From Flavobacterium tagetis (GTDB lineage Bacteria > Bacteroidota > Bacteroidia > Flavobacteriales > Flavobacteriaceae), in NCBI RefSeq assembly GCF_016735615.1, contig NZ_JAERSF010000002.1, forward strand, positions 434,001-498,000: a stretch of DNA of 64,000 bases, read 5' to 3'. The notes under the pieces are model-generated. The model worked only from the letters and a program-made list of their open reading frames with translations, was not told where the DNA came from and ran no database searches. Positions 54,742 to 63,081 of the stretch are shown one piece after another (position 1 is the stretch's first letter; each line of letters opens with the position of its first letter). The translations under genes were made by a program, and so were the position numbers.

Positions 54742-57171
54742 TTGAAAATAGTAAATAAGTTCTATCCGCATGCCCTTGTTATCTTGGGCTTTATTTTTGT
54801 TTCGTTAATTTATTTTTATCCAGTTCTACAAGGAAAACAAATTTTCCAGTCTGATATTGCTCAATACACCGGAATGGCAAAAGAGCAAAATGACTTTAGA
54901 GCTATTGAAAATGCTGAACCTTATTGGACAAATTCTGCTTTTGGAGGAATGCCAACATATCAGCTTGGAGCAAATTATCCGAACGATTTTATTGGTAAAG
55001 TAGATGACGTTTTGCGTTTTCTTCCGCGTCCTGCTGATTACTTATTTTTATATTTCCTGGGTTTTTATGGCTTATTATTGGTTTTAAAAACAGATCCTTT
55101 GAAAGCCTTTATAGGTTCAATAGCATTTGGTTTTTCAACTTATATGATCATTATTTTAGGCGTTGGACATAATGCAAAAGCACATGCTATTGCTTATATG
55201 CCTTTGGTAATAGCCGGTTTTATACTCGTTTTTCAGAAAAAATACATTAAGGGAGGTCTACTCACCATGTTTGCGGTGGCACTAGAAATTAGTGCCAATC
55301 ACTTCCAGATGACCTATTATTTATTGATTTTCTTATTGATACTTTCAGGTTATTATGCTTTTAATTATATCAAAGAAAAAGATTTTAAAGGACTTTTAAT
55401 TTCTTGTGGAGTCTTATTAGTTGCGGGAATTTTTGCATTAGGTGCCAACGCTGGTAATTTAATGGCAACAAACGAATATGCTAAATATAGTATCAGAGAT
55501 AAAAGTGAGCTGACTTTTAATCCGGATGGATCTAAAAATGAAACCACTGCTTCTATGACTACAGATTATATTACAGAATATAGTTATGGTATTGCAGAAA
55601 GCTTAAATTTAATTGCTCCTAGAATTTTTGGAGGTTCGAGTCATGAAAATGTAGGCACAGATAGCCGTATGTACGCATTTATGCTTGAGCAGGGGGTTCC
55701 TGCTTCTCAAGCTCAAGATTTTGTTTCAGGAATGCCTACTTATTGGGGAGATCAGCCAATTGTTTCGGCGCCAGCTTACATTGGGGCTGTAGTTTTCTTT
55801 TTGGCAGTTTTAGCTTTATTTATTGACGAAAGAAAAATTAAATATGTTTTCCTTACCGGAGCGCTTTTCACATTAGTACTTTCTTGGGGTAAAAACTTCT
55901 CATTGTTGACAGATTTTTTTATTGAATATGTTCCTCTTTACGATAAATTCAGAGCGGTATCTTCAATTCAGGTTATTTTAGAATTATGTTTCCCAGTTTT
56001 AGCTGTTATGGGATTACAATCATTCTTTAAAGCTAAAGGTAAGCCGAAATTACAGCAGAAAGCATTAGTGCAGACAGGAGTTTTTGGTTTGGGAGTTCTT
56101 GTTATTTTATTAGTTGCTAAAAGTTTCTTCCATTTTACAGGAATGAACGATAATGCTTATTTGGAGAGCTACGGACCAGGTTTTGTTGATGCTTTAAGAG
56201 AAGACAGAATGACTATGTATTATGCAGATTTATTGAGATCTGGGTTTTTAATCGTAATTACTTTTGTTGTATTGTGGATGTTTGTTAAAAACAGATTCTC
56301 TCAAACAACAACTTTAATCGTAGTTGGAATCGTAATGATTTTTGATTTGTTCTTTGTGGATAAAAAATATGTTTCTGCTAAAGATTTTGTGAGTCCAGTT
56401 CAAATTGCGGCACCTTTCCAAGAAACACAGGCAGATTCTCAGATATTAAAAGATACTTCAGTTTACCGCGTATTTGATCTTCAAGGACAATTACAAGGAA
56501 GATCTTCTTATTTCCATAAAACAATTGGAGGTTATAGTGCTGTAAGACCAAGAAGAATGCAACAATTGTATGATTATCAAATTGCTAAAAATAATTTAGA
56601 AGTGCTTAATATGCTGAATGTTAAGTATGTAATTCAAGTGGATAAAGACGGAAATCAAATTCCTGCTGTTAATCCAGATGCTAATGGAAATGCTTGGTTT
56701 GTGGGTGCAGTAAAACTGGTAAATAAACCAGATGACGTAATGAAAGCGTTGAATACTTTGGATACTAAAAAAGTAGCCGTTTTCAATGTTCACGAACATG
56801 AAAGTAAATTCCAAAATGCGAGATTAAAGAAAGCTTTTGATACAACAGGAACTATCAAAGTGGTTACTTACAAGCCAAATTATATTAAATACAAATCAGA
56901 AAATAAAGGAGATGGTTTAGCTGTTTTTTCTGAAATGTATTATAAAAATGGTTGGAACGCTTATATTGACGGAAAATTGACAGATCATTTCCCAGTTGAT
57001 TATGTTTTAAGAGCAATGGAAATTCCTGCCGGAAAACATACTATTGAATTTAAATTTGAGCCTCAGATTATTAAAACAGGGGGTACAATTACTTTAATAA
57101 GTTCAATTGGAATGTTGTTGCTTCTAGGTGCAGGGATTTATTTTGAGAATCGAAAAGCTAAAAAGGAATAA
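54742..57171 (+). CDS. YfhO-family multispanning membrane protein
   Basis: 809 residues starting with TTG: an in-frame TAG nine bases upstream leaves no earlier start. About thirteen helices precede a C-terminal soluble domain (AVFSEMYYKNGWNAYIDGKL) and a last helix. YfhO-like proteins resemble GT-C glycosyltransferases; the acidic FQSDIAQYTGMAKE near the first loop fits that fold. It probably acts on lipid-linked sugars or lipoteichoic-like glycans; the substrate is unknown. Confidence 0.87.
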   Translation: MKIVNKFYPHALVILGFIFVSLIYFYPVLQGKQIFQSDIAQYTGMAKEQNDFRAIENAEPYWTNSAFGGMPTYQLGANYPNDFIGKVDDVLRFLPRPADYLFLYFLGFYGLLLVLKTDPLKAFIGSIAFGFSTYMIIILGVGHNAKAHAIAYMPLVIAGFILVFQKKYIKGGLLTMFAVALEISANHFQMTYYLLIFLLILSGYYAFNYIKEKDFKGLLISCGVLLVAGIFALGANAGNLMATNEYAKYSIRDKSELTFNPDGSKNETTASMTTDYITEYSYGIAESLNLIAPRIFGGSSHENVGTDSRMYAFMLEQGVPASQAQDFVSGMPTYWGDQPIVSAPAYIGAVVFFLAVLALFIDERKIKYVFLTGALFTLVLSWGKNFSLLTDFFIEYVPLYDKFRAVSSIQVILELCFPVLAVMGLQSFFKAKGKPKLQQKALVQTGVFGLGVLVILLVAKSFFHFTGMNDNAYLESYGPGFVDALREDRMTMYYADLLRSGFLIVITFVVLWMFVKNRFSQTTTLIVVGIVMIFDLFFVDKKYVSAKDFVSPVQIAAPFQETQADSQILKDTSVYRVFDLQGQLQGRSSYFHKTIGGYSAVRPRRMQQLYDYQIAKNNLEVLNMLNVKYVIQVDKDGNQIPAVNPDANGNAWFVGAVKLVNKPDDVMKALNTLDTKKVAVFNVHEHESKFQNARLKKAFDTTGTIKVVTYKPNYIKYKSENKGDGLAVFSEMYYKNGWNAYIDGKLTDHFPVDYVLRAMEIPAGKHTIEFKFEPQIIKTGGTITLISSIGMLLLLGAGIYFENRKAKKE

Positions 57172-57213
57172 TTGCGATATAATTAGGCAATTATATATTC
57201 GTAATTCGTTTTG

Positions 57214-57221
57214 TATCTTTG
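57214..57221 (+). promoter_or_regulatory. TAnnTTTG -7 element before the small gene pair
   Basis: TATCTTTG lies 27 bases before the start codon at 57249. No clear -33 box. Confidence 0.4.
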
Positions 57222-57248
57222 TGTTAGTTAATTTTAAAAATTAAAGTG

Positions 57249-57416
57249 ATGAAGAATGTTGTGTTGAATTTTGGTGATCCGAAAGAATTGGAAGCTAAGA
57301 GAATAGCAGAAATTAAGTCACTTTCTTATTTGGAAAGATTGGAGCGATTAATGGCTCTAATAGAAGTTTCTTATACATTAAAAACAGCTAAAATTATTAA
57401 AGCTAAAAAGCGATGA
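57249..57416 (+). CDS. Small protein overlapping a nucleotidyltransferase gene, putative antitoxin
   Basis: 55 residues from ATG 57249 to TGA 57414-57416. The product is helical and basic at the end (VVLNFGDPKELEAKRIAEIK, LERLERLMALIEVSYTLK). Its stop overlaps the next start as ATGA, the usual sign of translational coupling. The TAnnTTTG box upstream supports expression. A small basic partner of an AbiEii-type nucleotidyltransferase would fit; the family was not recognised. Confidence 0.65.
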   Translation: MKNVVLNFGDPKELEAKRIAEIKSLSYLERLERLMALIEVSYTLKTAKIIKAKKR

Positions 57417-57886
57417 ATGAGCAAATAGTTGCCATTTGGAATAGTTTTTTTGAAAACAAGGTTAAGTATATAACTATTGGTGGATTTGCTGTTAATATAT
57501 ATGGATACAATAGAAGTACCGGAGATATTGATATTTATTTAGAAGATACAATCGAGAATAGAATTAATTTAAGAAAAGCATTAAAGTCAATAAATTTAGG
57601 AGATTTCGAAACTATCGAAACAATGCAGTTTATACCAGGTTGGACTGATTTTACTCTAAGTTATGGTTTAAGACTGGATATAATGACTGCTGTAAAAGGG
57701 TTAGAAGATAAATCTTTTTCCTCTTTGTTGGAAGACGCAACAATTGTAATGATTGGTGAAACTCCAGTTTATTTTATCGATTATGAAAGTTTAATTATTG
57801 CTAAAAAAGCTTCTAATCGCGCTAAGGATATTCTAGATATTGAAGAATTAGGGAAACTGAATAATGAAAATGACGAAAACGCTTAA
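57413..57886 (+). CDS. AbiEii/DUF6036-like nucleotidyltransferase
   Basis: 157 residues. The fold motif YITIGGFAVNIYGYNRSTGDIDIYLED is the Gly-Gly/Asp-x-Asp active site of minimal nucleotidyltransferases, as in AbiEii-type toxins and DUF6036 proteins. DIM and KKASNRAKDILDIEEL complete the pattern. It is translationally coupled to the small upstream gene and lies in a surface-glycan region. A toxin-antitoxin pair is likely but unproved. Confidence 0.75.
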   Translation: MNEQIVAIWNSFFENKVKYITIGGFAVNIYGYNRSTGDIDIYLEDTIENRINLRKALKSINLGDFETIETMQFIPGWTDFTLSYGLRLDIMTAVKGLEDKSFSSLLEDATIVMIGETPVYFIDYESLIIAKKASNRAKDILDIEELGKLNNENDENA

Positions 57887-57926
57887 TTCAATTTTAAGAC
57901 TGTTTTTAAGAAATTAAATAAGAGCA

Positions 57927-59213
57927 TTGGAACAAAAAAAACTTTTAATAATTACCTATTATTTTCCACCCGCAGGTGGGCCAGGTGTACAGCGCTGGCT
58001 AAAATTTGTAAAATACTTGCCAGAATTTGATGTTCAGCCAATAGTTTACGTTCCGGAAAACCCGACTTATCCAATTGTAGATGAAGGTTTGGTAAGCGAA
58101 ATATCAGATAAAGTTATTGTTTTAAAAAATAAAATTTGGGAGCCTTATCAATTGGCTTCCATTTTTTCGAAGAATAAAACCAAGAAAATCAGTTCTGGAA
58201 TTTTTCCGCAAAAGAAAAAACAGACTTTTTTAGATAAAATATTTCTTTGGGTTCGAGGAAATCTTTTTATTCCGGATGCCCGCGTATTTTGGGTAAAACC
58301 ATCTGTTTCTTATTTAGAAAAATACATTCAAGAAAATAATATTGATACGATTGTAACTTCTGGACCGCCCCACAGTTTGCACTTAATTGGTTTAGAATTG
58401 CAGCAGAAATTAAAAGTAAAATGGTTTGCCGATTTTCGTGATCCTTGGACAACAATTGGATATCATAAAGCATTGCGTTTATCTTCTTATGCTGAAAAAA
58501 AACATAAAAATTTAGAGCATAAAGTGCTTAATTCTGCAGACGAAATTATTGTAACAAGTAAAACTACAAAAACTGAATTTGAGGCTATTACCAATAAGCC
58601 AATTACAGTAATTACAAATGGTTACGACGTTGAAACTGTCGAAAAACAGACTTTGGACACTAAATTTACTTTAGCTCATATCGGTTCTTTTTTGTCTGAT
58701 AGAAACCCACCATTTTTATGGGAAGTTTTAGTAGAATTACTTAAAGAAGTTCCAGAATTTAAGACTCATTTAGAAATAAAACTAATTGGAGCAGTAAGTC
58801 AGGAAGTTTTAGATGCTATTCAAGAACATCAATTAAATGATTATTTGAATTTAGTCGGTTACGTTTCGCACAAAGAAGCGGTGGCACACCAAAGAAAATC
58901 TCAGGTTTTGCTTTTAATAGAAATTAATTCTGAAGATACTAAAAGCATTATTCCAGGAAAATTGTTCGAATATATGGTTTCAAACCGTCCGATAATTGCT
59001 ATTGGGCCTCAAGGTTCTGACTTTGCCGATATCGTTACACAGACGAATACTGGAGTATTTTTTGATTATTCTGAAAAAGCGAAGTTAAAAAGTGTAATTT
59101 TGGACTTTTTTAATCAGTTTTTGGAAGGGAAATTGCAATCGCATGGGATTGGTTTACAGCAATATTCACGAAAAAATCTAACCAAGCAATTAGCACAGCT
59201 GATTAAAGGATAA
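57927..59213 (+). CDS. Glycosyltransferase, GT4-like
   Basis: 428 residues. It starts with TTG: a TAA four codons upstream closes the frame. The N-terminus IITYYFPPAGGPGVQRWLKF is the acceptor-side Gly-rich loop of GT-B enzymes; the C-terminal domain has FTLAHIGSFLSDRNPPFLWE and PGKLFEYMVSNRPIIAIG with the donor-binding Glu. It should transfer a sugar in polysaccharide synthesis together with the flippase 32 bp downstream. Confidence 0.88.
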   Translation: MEQKKLLIITYYFPPAGGPGVQRWLKFVKYLPEFDVQPIVYVPENPTYPIVDEGLVSEISDKVIVLKNKIWEPYQLASIFSKNKTKKISSGIFPQKKKQTFLDKIFLWVRGNLFIPDARVFWVKPSVSYLEKYIQENNIDTIVTSGPPHSLHLIGLELQQKLKVKWFADFRDPWTTIGYHKALRLSSYAEKKHKNLEHKVLNSADEIIVTSKTTKTEFEAITNKPITVITNGYDVETVEKQTLDTKFTLAHIGSFLSDRNPPFLWEVLVELLKEVPEFKTHLEIKLIGAVSQEVLDAIQEHQLNDYLNLVGYVSHKEAVAHQRKSQVLLLIEINSEDTKSIIPGKLFEYMVSNRPIIAIGPQGSDFADIVTQTNTGVFFDYSEKAKLKSVILDFFNQFLEGKLQSHGIGLQQYSRKNLTKQLAQLIKG

Positions 59214-59245
59214 TCATTAAAATAAATACAATCTAAACTCAAGAA

Positions 59246-60715
59246 ATGGGTATTGTCTTAAATCAGTCTTTTAAAAACACTATAATTACATACATTGGTT
59301 TTGGTATCGGAGCCATTAATACATTATATCTTTATCCCGTTTTTCTTGGGGCAACTTATTACGCATTAACGAATTACATTACTTCTGCAGCAAACGTAAT
59401 TATGCCTTTGTTTGCTATCGGAATGCAAAATACGCTTGTAAAATTTTATTCTCAATATAAAACAGAAGAAGAAAGAGAGCAGTTTTTGTCTTTTACAGCA
59501 CTGTTTCCGATTTTAATGTGTATTCCGTTAGGACTTATCGGAATCTTCTTTTACGACGATATAACCGATTTTGTTTCTAAAGAAAACCCAGTTGTTCGAG
59601 AGTTTATGCTTCTTATTCCGTTTATCGGAATCTGTATGGCTTATTTTGAGATTTTTTATGCTTGGGCGCGAGTGCATATGCATTCCGTTTTCGGGAACTT
59701 TATTAAAGAAGTTGGCTTAAGATTACTTTCAACTTTTGCTTTAATCGGATTGTATTTCAATTGGATCAGCTTAGTTCAGTTTGTTTATGTTACTGCTGGT
59801 ATTTATTTCCTAGCTTTTATCATAACAATGTTTTACGCATTCTATATCAAAAAGCCGAATTTTCAGATTACAATACCAGAAAATGTAAAAAGTGTAATGG
59901 AGTATACTTTTTATATTATCTTATCAGGAAGCGTTGCCAATTTGCTTTTAGATGGAGATAAGCTGATTTTGAATCAGTACATGAAAATTGAAAATATTGC
60001 ATATTATTCTGTTGCCACATATATTGCTTTAGTAATTTCTGTACCGAGTCGTGCCATGCATCAGATCGTGTACCCAATTACAGCTAAATTAATGCATGAC
60101 AACAAGCATGATGAATTAAATCAGCTTTACAAAAAGACTTCGATCAATCTTCAAATTGTGGGAGGTTTCGTGATGCTATGCATTTTTGTAAATATTGATC
60201 AATTGTATGAATTGGTTCCTAAAGAATACAGTGGCGGGATACCAGTTGTTTTCATGATTGGACTTTCGAAGTACTTCGATTTGATTTTAGGAAACAACAA
60301 CGCTATTATTTTCAACACAAAATACTACCGAATGGTATTGTATTTAGGGTTAATGCTGGTTGTTTTAACAGTAATTTTAAACATTATTTTTATTCCAATT
60401 TTAGGAATTTTTGGTTCTGCATTTGCAACTCTTCTTTCAATTACTTTATACAGTTTGGCAAAATTACTTTTTGTGGTTAAGAAGCTTGATTTGTATCCTT
60501 TTACCAAACAGACGATTCATTCAATGGTTCTAACATTTGCATTGTTTTTATTGTTTTATTTCTGGGAATTTCCATTTTTTCAATTAATCAGTATTGCTCT
60601 TAAATCAATATTAGTAACTATTTTATATCTGTATTTAAATTATAAATTCAAGATATCTCCAGATATTAATAATGTTATAGATTCTATTTTTAAGAAGATT
60701 GGAATCAAAATCTAA
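59246..60715 (+). CDS. Oligosaccharide flippase, Wzx-like (MOP superfamily)
   Basis: 489 residues with about fourteen hydrophobic segments along the whole length, starting KNTIITYIGFGIGAINTLYLYP. The pattern fits Wzx/RfbX-like flippases that move lipid-linked glycans across the inner membrane. It follows the glycosyltransferase gene by 32 bp, so the two probably form one unit. Confidence 0.88.
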   Translation: MGIVLNQSFKNTIITYIGFGIGAINTLYLYPVFLGATYYALTNYITSAANVIMPLFAIGMQNTLVKFYSQYKTEEEREQFLSFTALFPILMCIPLGLIGIFFYDDITDFVSKENPVVREFMLLIPFIGICMAYFEIFYAWARVHMHSVFGNFIKEVGLRLLSTFALIGLYFNWISLVQFVYVTAGIYFLAFIITMFYAFYIKKPNFQITIPENVKSVMEYTFYIILSGSVANLLLDGDKLILNQYMKIENIAYYSVATYIALVISVPSRAMHQIVYPITAKLMHDNKHDELNQLYKKTSINLQIVGGFVMLCIFVNIDQLYELVPKEYSGGIPVVFMIGLSKYFDLILGNNNAIIFNTKYYRMVLYLGLMLVVLTVILNIIFIPILGIFGSAFATLLSITLYSLAKLLFVVKKLDLYPFTKQTIHSMVLTFALFLLFYFWEFPFFQLISIALKSILVTILYLYLNYKFKISPDINNVIDSIFKKIGIKI

Positions 60716-60810
60716 TTGTGAGTTGTAGGAAAATTTTAAATAATTTAAAATTGTAACTTTTTTGTCTTTATATTTGTTAGGAAGGATAACTAATTTATTT
60801 CTAGTTAAAT

Positions 60811-62463
60811 ATGAAAATAAAAGTACTTAGGTTATTAGCTTTCTTTTTTGTCTTTTTGTCTTTTTCAGTAATAGCTCAGAAAAATAATCTGAAAGCCTCT
60901 GAAAAAGATTCTGTAATAGTAAAACTAAAAGGGTATCCTGTAACTCCTTTTAAAGACACGCTTTTTTTTGTTTACCATAATGTGGGTTCTTTTTCTGCAA
61001 AAGAAAGAGCAGAATACATTACCAATAAAATTAAGAGACTGTATAATGAATCTTTTTTTGAAAAAGATTCCATTAAAATTATTCCTTCAGATACTTCTAT
61101 GGATATTGTTTACCAAAACGACTTGGTGGTAATGTCTGTTTTTGATTCCGATGCAAAAGCTGAAAATAGTACAGTCAGTGCTATTGCTAATCGTAATTTA
61201 TCTAAAATTAAAAGCGCGATAGTTTATCAGAATGAAAATTATTCGCAATTGCCAAAACGAATAGGCTATACGGCGTTATTGGTTCTAATAATCGGTTTGG
61301 TTTTATTTTTGACGGCTAAAATTTTTAATTTCATAAAAAACTATGTTGTAAAAAACAGAGCAAAGTATTTTAAAGGAGTGCATTATAATTCCATCAAAAT
61401 ATTGTCTCCAGAGAAACAGCTGATTTTATTGCTTCGAGTTTTCGGCGTTATTAAAATAATCACGCTTATTTTAATCGTTTATCTTTCGCTTCCTGTTTTA
61501 TTCAGTATTTTTCCAGCAACGAAAGACTACACTACAACATTGCTCAGATGGATTTTAACGCCTGCAAAATCTGCTTTTATGGGATTTGTTGATTTTCTTC
61601 CGAGCTTGTTTACTATAATAGTAATCATCATTATTTTTAAATATTCGCTCAAAATAATTAAGTTTTTCTTTTACGAAATAAAATCAGAAAATATTAAAAT
61701 TAACGGTTTTTATAGCGATTGGGCATTGCCAACATTCAATGTAATTCGCCTTTTGATGTACGCCTTCATGCTAGTGATTATTTTTCCGTATTTGCCAGGT
61801 TCAGATTCTCCAATCTTCAAAGGAGTTTCGGTATTTGTTGGGGTTTTGTTTTCACTCGGTTCTTCTAATGCGATTGCTAATATGGTGGCAGGATTGGTTA
61901 TTACATATATGCGTCCGTTTAAGATTGGTGATTATATAAAAATTGGAGACGTGAGTGGGGAAGTAATTGAAAAAACCGCTTTGGTAACCCGAATCAGGAC
62001 ACCGAAATTTGAAGATATTACAATTCCAAATGCAACCGTTTTGTCGAGTACTTCTACAAATTATTCGGCAAACACAAATCAGTCTACCAACGGATTACTA
62101 ATTCATACCACAGTAACAATCGGATATGATGTGCCTTGGAAAGATATTTATGCCGCTCTGATTGATGCTGCTTTAAAGACAGAAATGACAGAAAAAGAGC
62201 CTAAACCGTTTGTGCTTCAAACCAGTTTGGACGATTTTTATGTTTCATATCAAATAAATGTTTATACAAAAGAACCGACTAAACAGCCTCGGATTTATTC
62301 TTCGCTTCATCAGAATATTCAGGACTCTTTTAATGCTGCTGGTATTGAGATCATGTCGCCACATTACGGCGCTTTGCGTGATGGAAACACCACAACGATT
62401 CCGCCTAATTATTTAAAAGAAGATTATGAATCTCCTGTTTTTAATATTAAAAACAAAGGTTAA
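60811..62463 (+). CDS. Mechanosensitive ion channel of the MscS family
   Basis: 550 residues. A signal peptide and a periplasmic domain (about 20-150) precede four or five helices and the MscS core: VSVFVGVLFSLGSSNAIANM (pore helix), YMRPFKIGDYIKIGDVSGEV and EDITIPNATVLSSTSTNYSA (beta domain). It opens on membrane tension to relieve osmotic stress. Confidence 0.92.
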   Translation: MKIKVLRLLAFFFVFLSFSVIAQKNNLKASEKDSVIVKLKGYPVTPFKDTLFFVYHNVGSFSAKERAEYITNKIKRLYNESFFEKDSIKIIPSDTSMDIVYQNDLVVMSVFDSDAKAENSTVSAIANRNLSKIKSAIVYQNENYSQLPKRIGYTALLVLIIGLVLFLTAKIFNFIKNYVVKNRAKYFKGVHYNSIKILSPEKQLILLLRVFGVIKIITLILIVYLSLPVLFSIFPATKDYTTTLLRWILTPAKSAFMGFVDFLPSLFTIIVIIIIFKYSLKIIKFFFYEIKSENIKINGFYSDWALPTFNVIRLLMYAFMLVIIFPYLPGSDSPIFKGVSVFVGVLFSLGSSNAIANMVAGLVITYMRPFKIGDYIKIGDVSGEVIEKTALVTRIRTPKFEDITIPNATVLSSTSTNYSANTNQSTNGLLIHTTVTIGYDVPWKDIYAALIDAALKTEMTEKEPKPFVLQTSLDDFYVSYQINVYTKEPTKQPRIYSSLHQNIQDSFNAAGIEIMSPHYGALRDGNTTTIPPNYLKEDYESPVFNIKNKG

Positions 62464-62595
62464 ATTATTGATAACGAGTGATTAAATTTAAAACTTTAAC
62501 ACTTGGATACTTTGTAATTAATTGAATAAAAATTAACTTTATCATGAATGTTTAGCAGTACTTTGCTCAAAACGTAGTTTTTTTCTAATAAAATG

Positions 62596-62620
62596 ATTAA
62601 AGATAAAATGTTTTTTATTT
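62596..62620. promoter_or_regulatory. Palindromic operator-like site D (before a small orphan gene)
   Basis: ATTAAAGATA-aaa-TGTTTTTTATTT resembles the motif at 41.4, 42.5 and 50.0 kb but is weaker (one base shorter in the middle, C to T in the right arm). It lies 72 bp before the gene at 62692. The rest of the 228-bp gap shows nothing. Confidence 0.45.
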
Positions 62621-62691
62621 TTTAGAATTAAATATTTTAGCAAGAGATTACGAATAAAAGTGTAACCAGAATTAATTGTAGATTAGTAATT

Positions 62692-62991
62692 ATGAAGTAC
62701 AATCATCTCAGCCATGAACAAAGCATGCAAGTATTTTCTAATATGATATCAAACAAAGTTCATAACGGATTTACTTTAGAAGAAAGGAATGATGAGCTTC
62801 TTTTTGCAGTCTTATCTAAAGGCGGAAAAGTGGTGAATCACAGTTTAAATTTTTTGATTTTTTGTTTAACTCTAGGTTTGTGGTCATTTGCATGGCTTTA
62901 TCTTACTTTTGAGGCTTCAAAACAGAAAAAGATTTTAGTAGCTATTGACGAAGATGGTCTTCCCTTTGAGGAAAGATGTTTAGTAGCTTAA
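62692..62991 (+). CDS. Small membrane protein of unknown function
   Basis: 99 residues. A soluble N-terminus (SHEQSMQVFSNMISNK) leads into a hydrophobic hairpin region (LNFLIFCLTLGLWSFAWLYLTF) and a short charged end. The family is not recognised. A site like the NO-cluster palindrome stands upstream, so it may belong to that regulon. Confidence 0.7.
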   Translation: MKYNHLSHEQSMQVFSNMISNKVHNGFTLEERNDELLFAVLSKGGKVVNHSLNFLIFCLTLGLWSFAWLYLTFEASKQKKILVAIDEDGLPFEERCLVA

Positions 62992-63018
62992 GAACGGTAA
63001 AAAAGAGAAATAAAATAT

Positions 63019-63059
63019 AAAGCCATAAATACAAATTAATCAATTGTATTTATGGCTTT
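63019..63059. terminator. Bidirectional terminator before uvrA
   Basis: Perfect 16-bp arms AAAGCCATAAATACAA and TTGTATTTATGGCTTT with a 9-base loop lie between two convergent genes. Confidence 0.8.
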
Positions 63060-63081
63060 GTTATTTGAAAACGGATAAATG

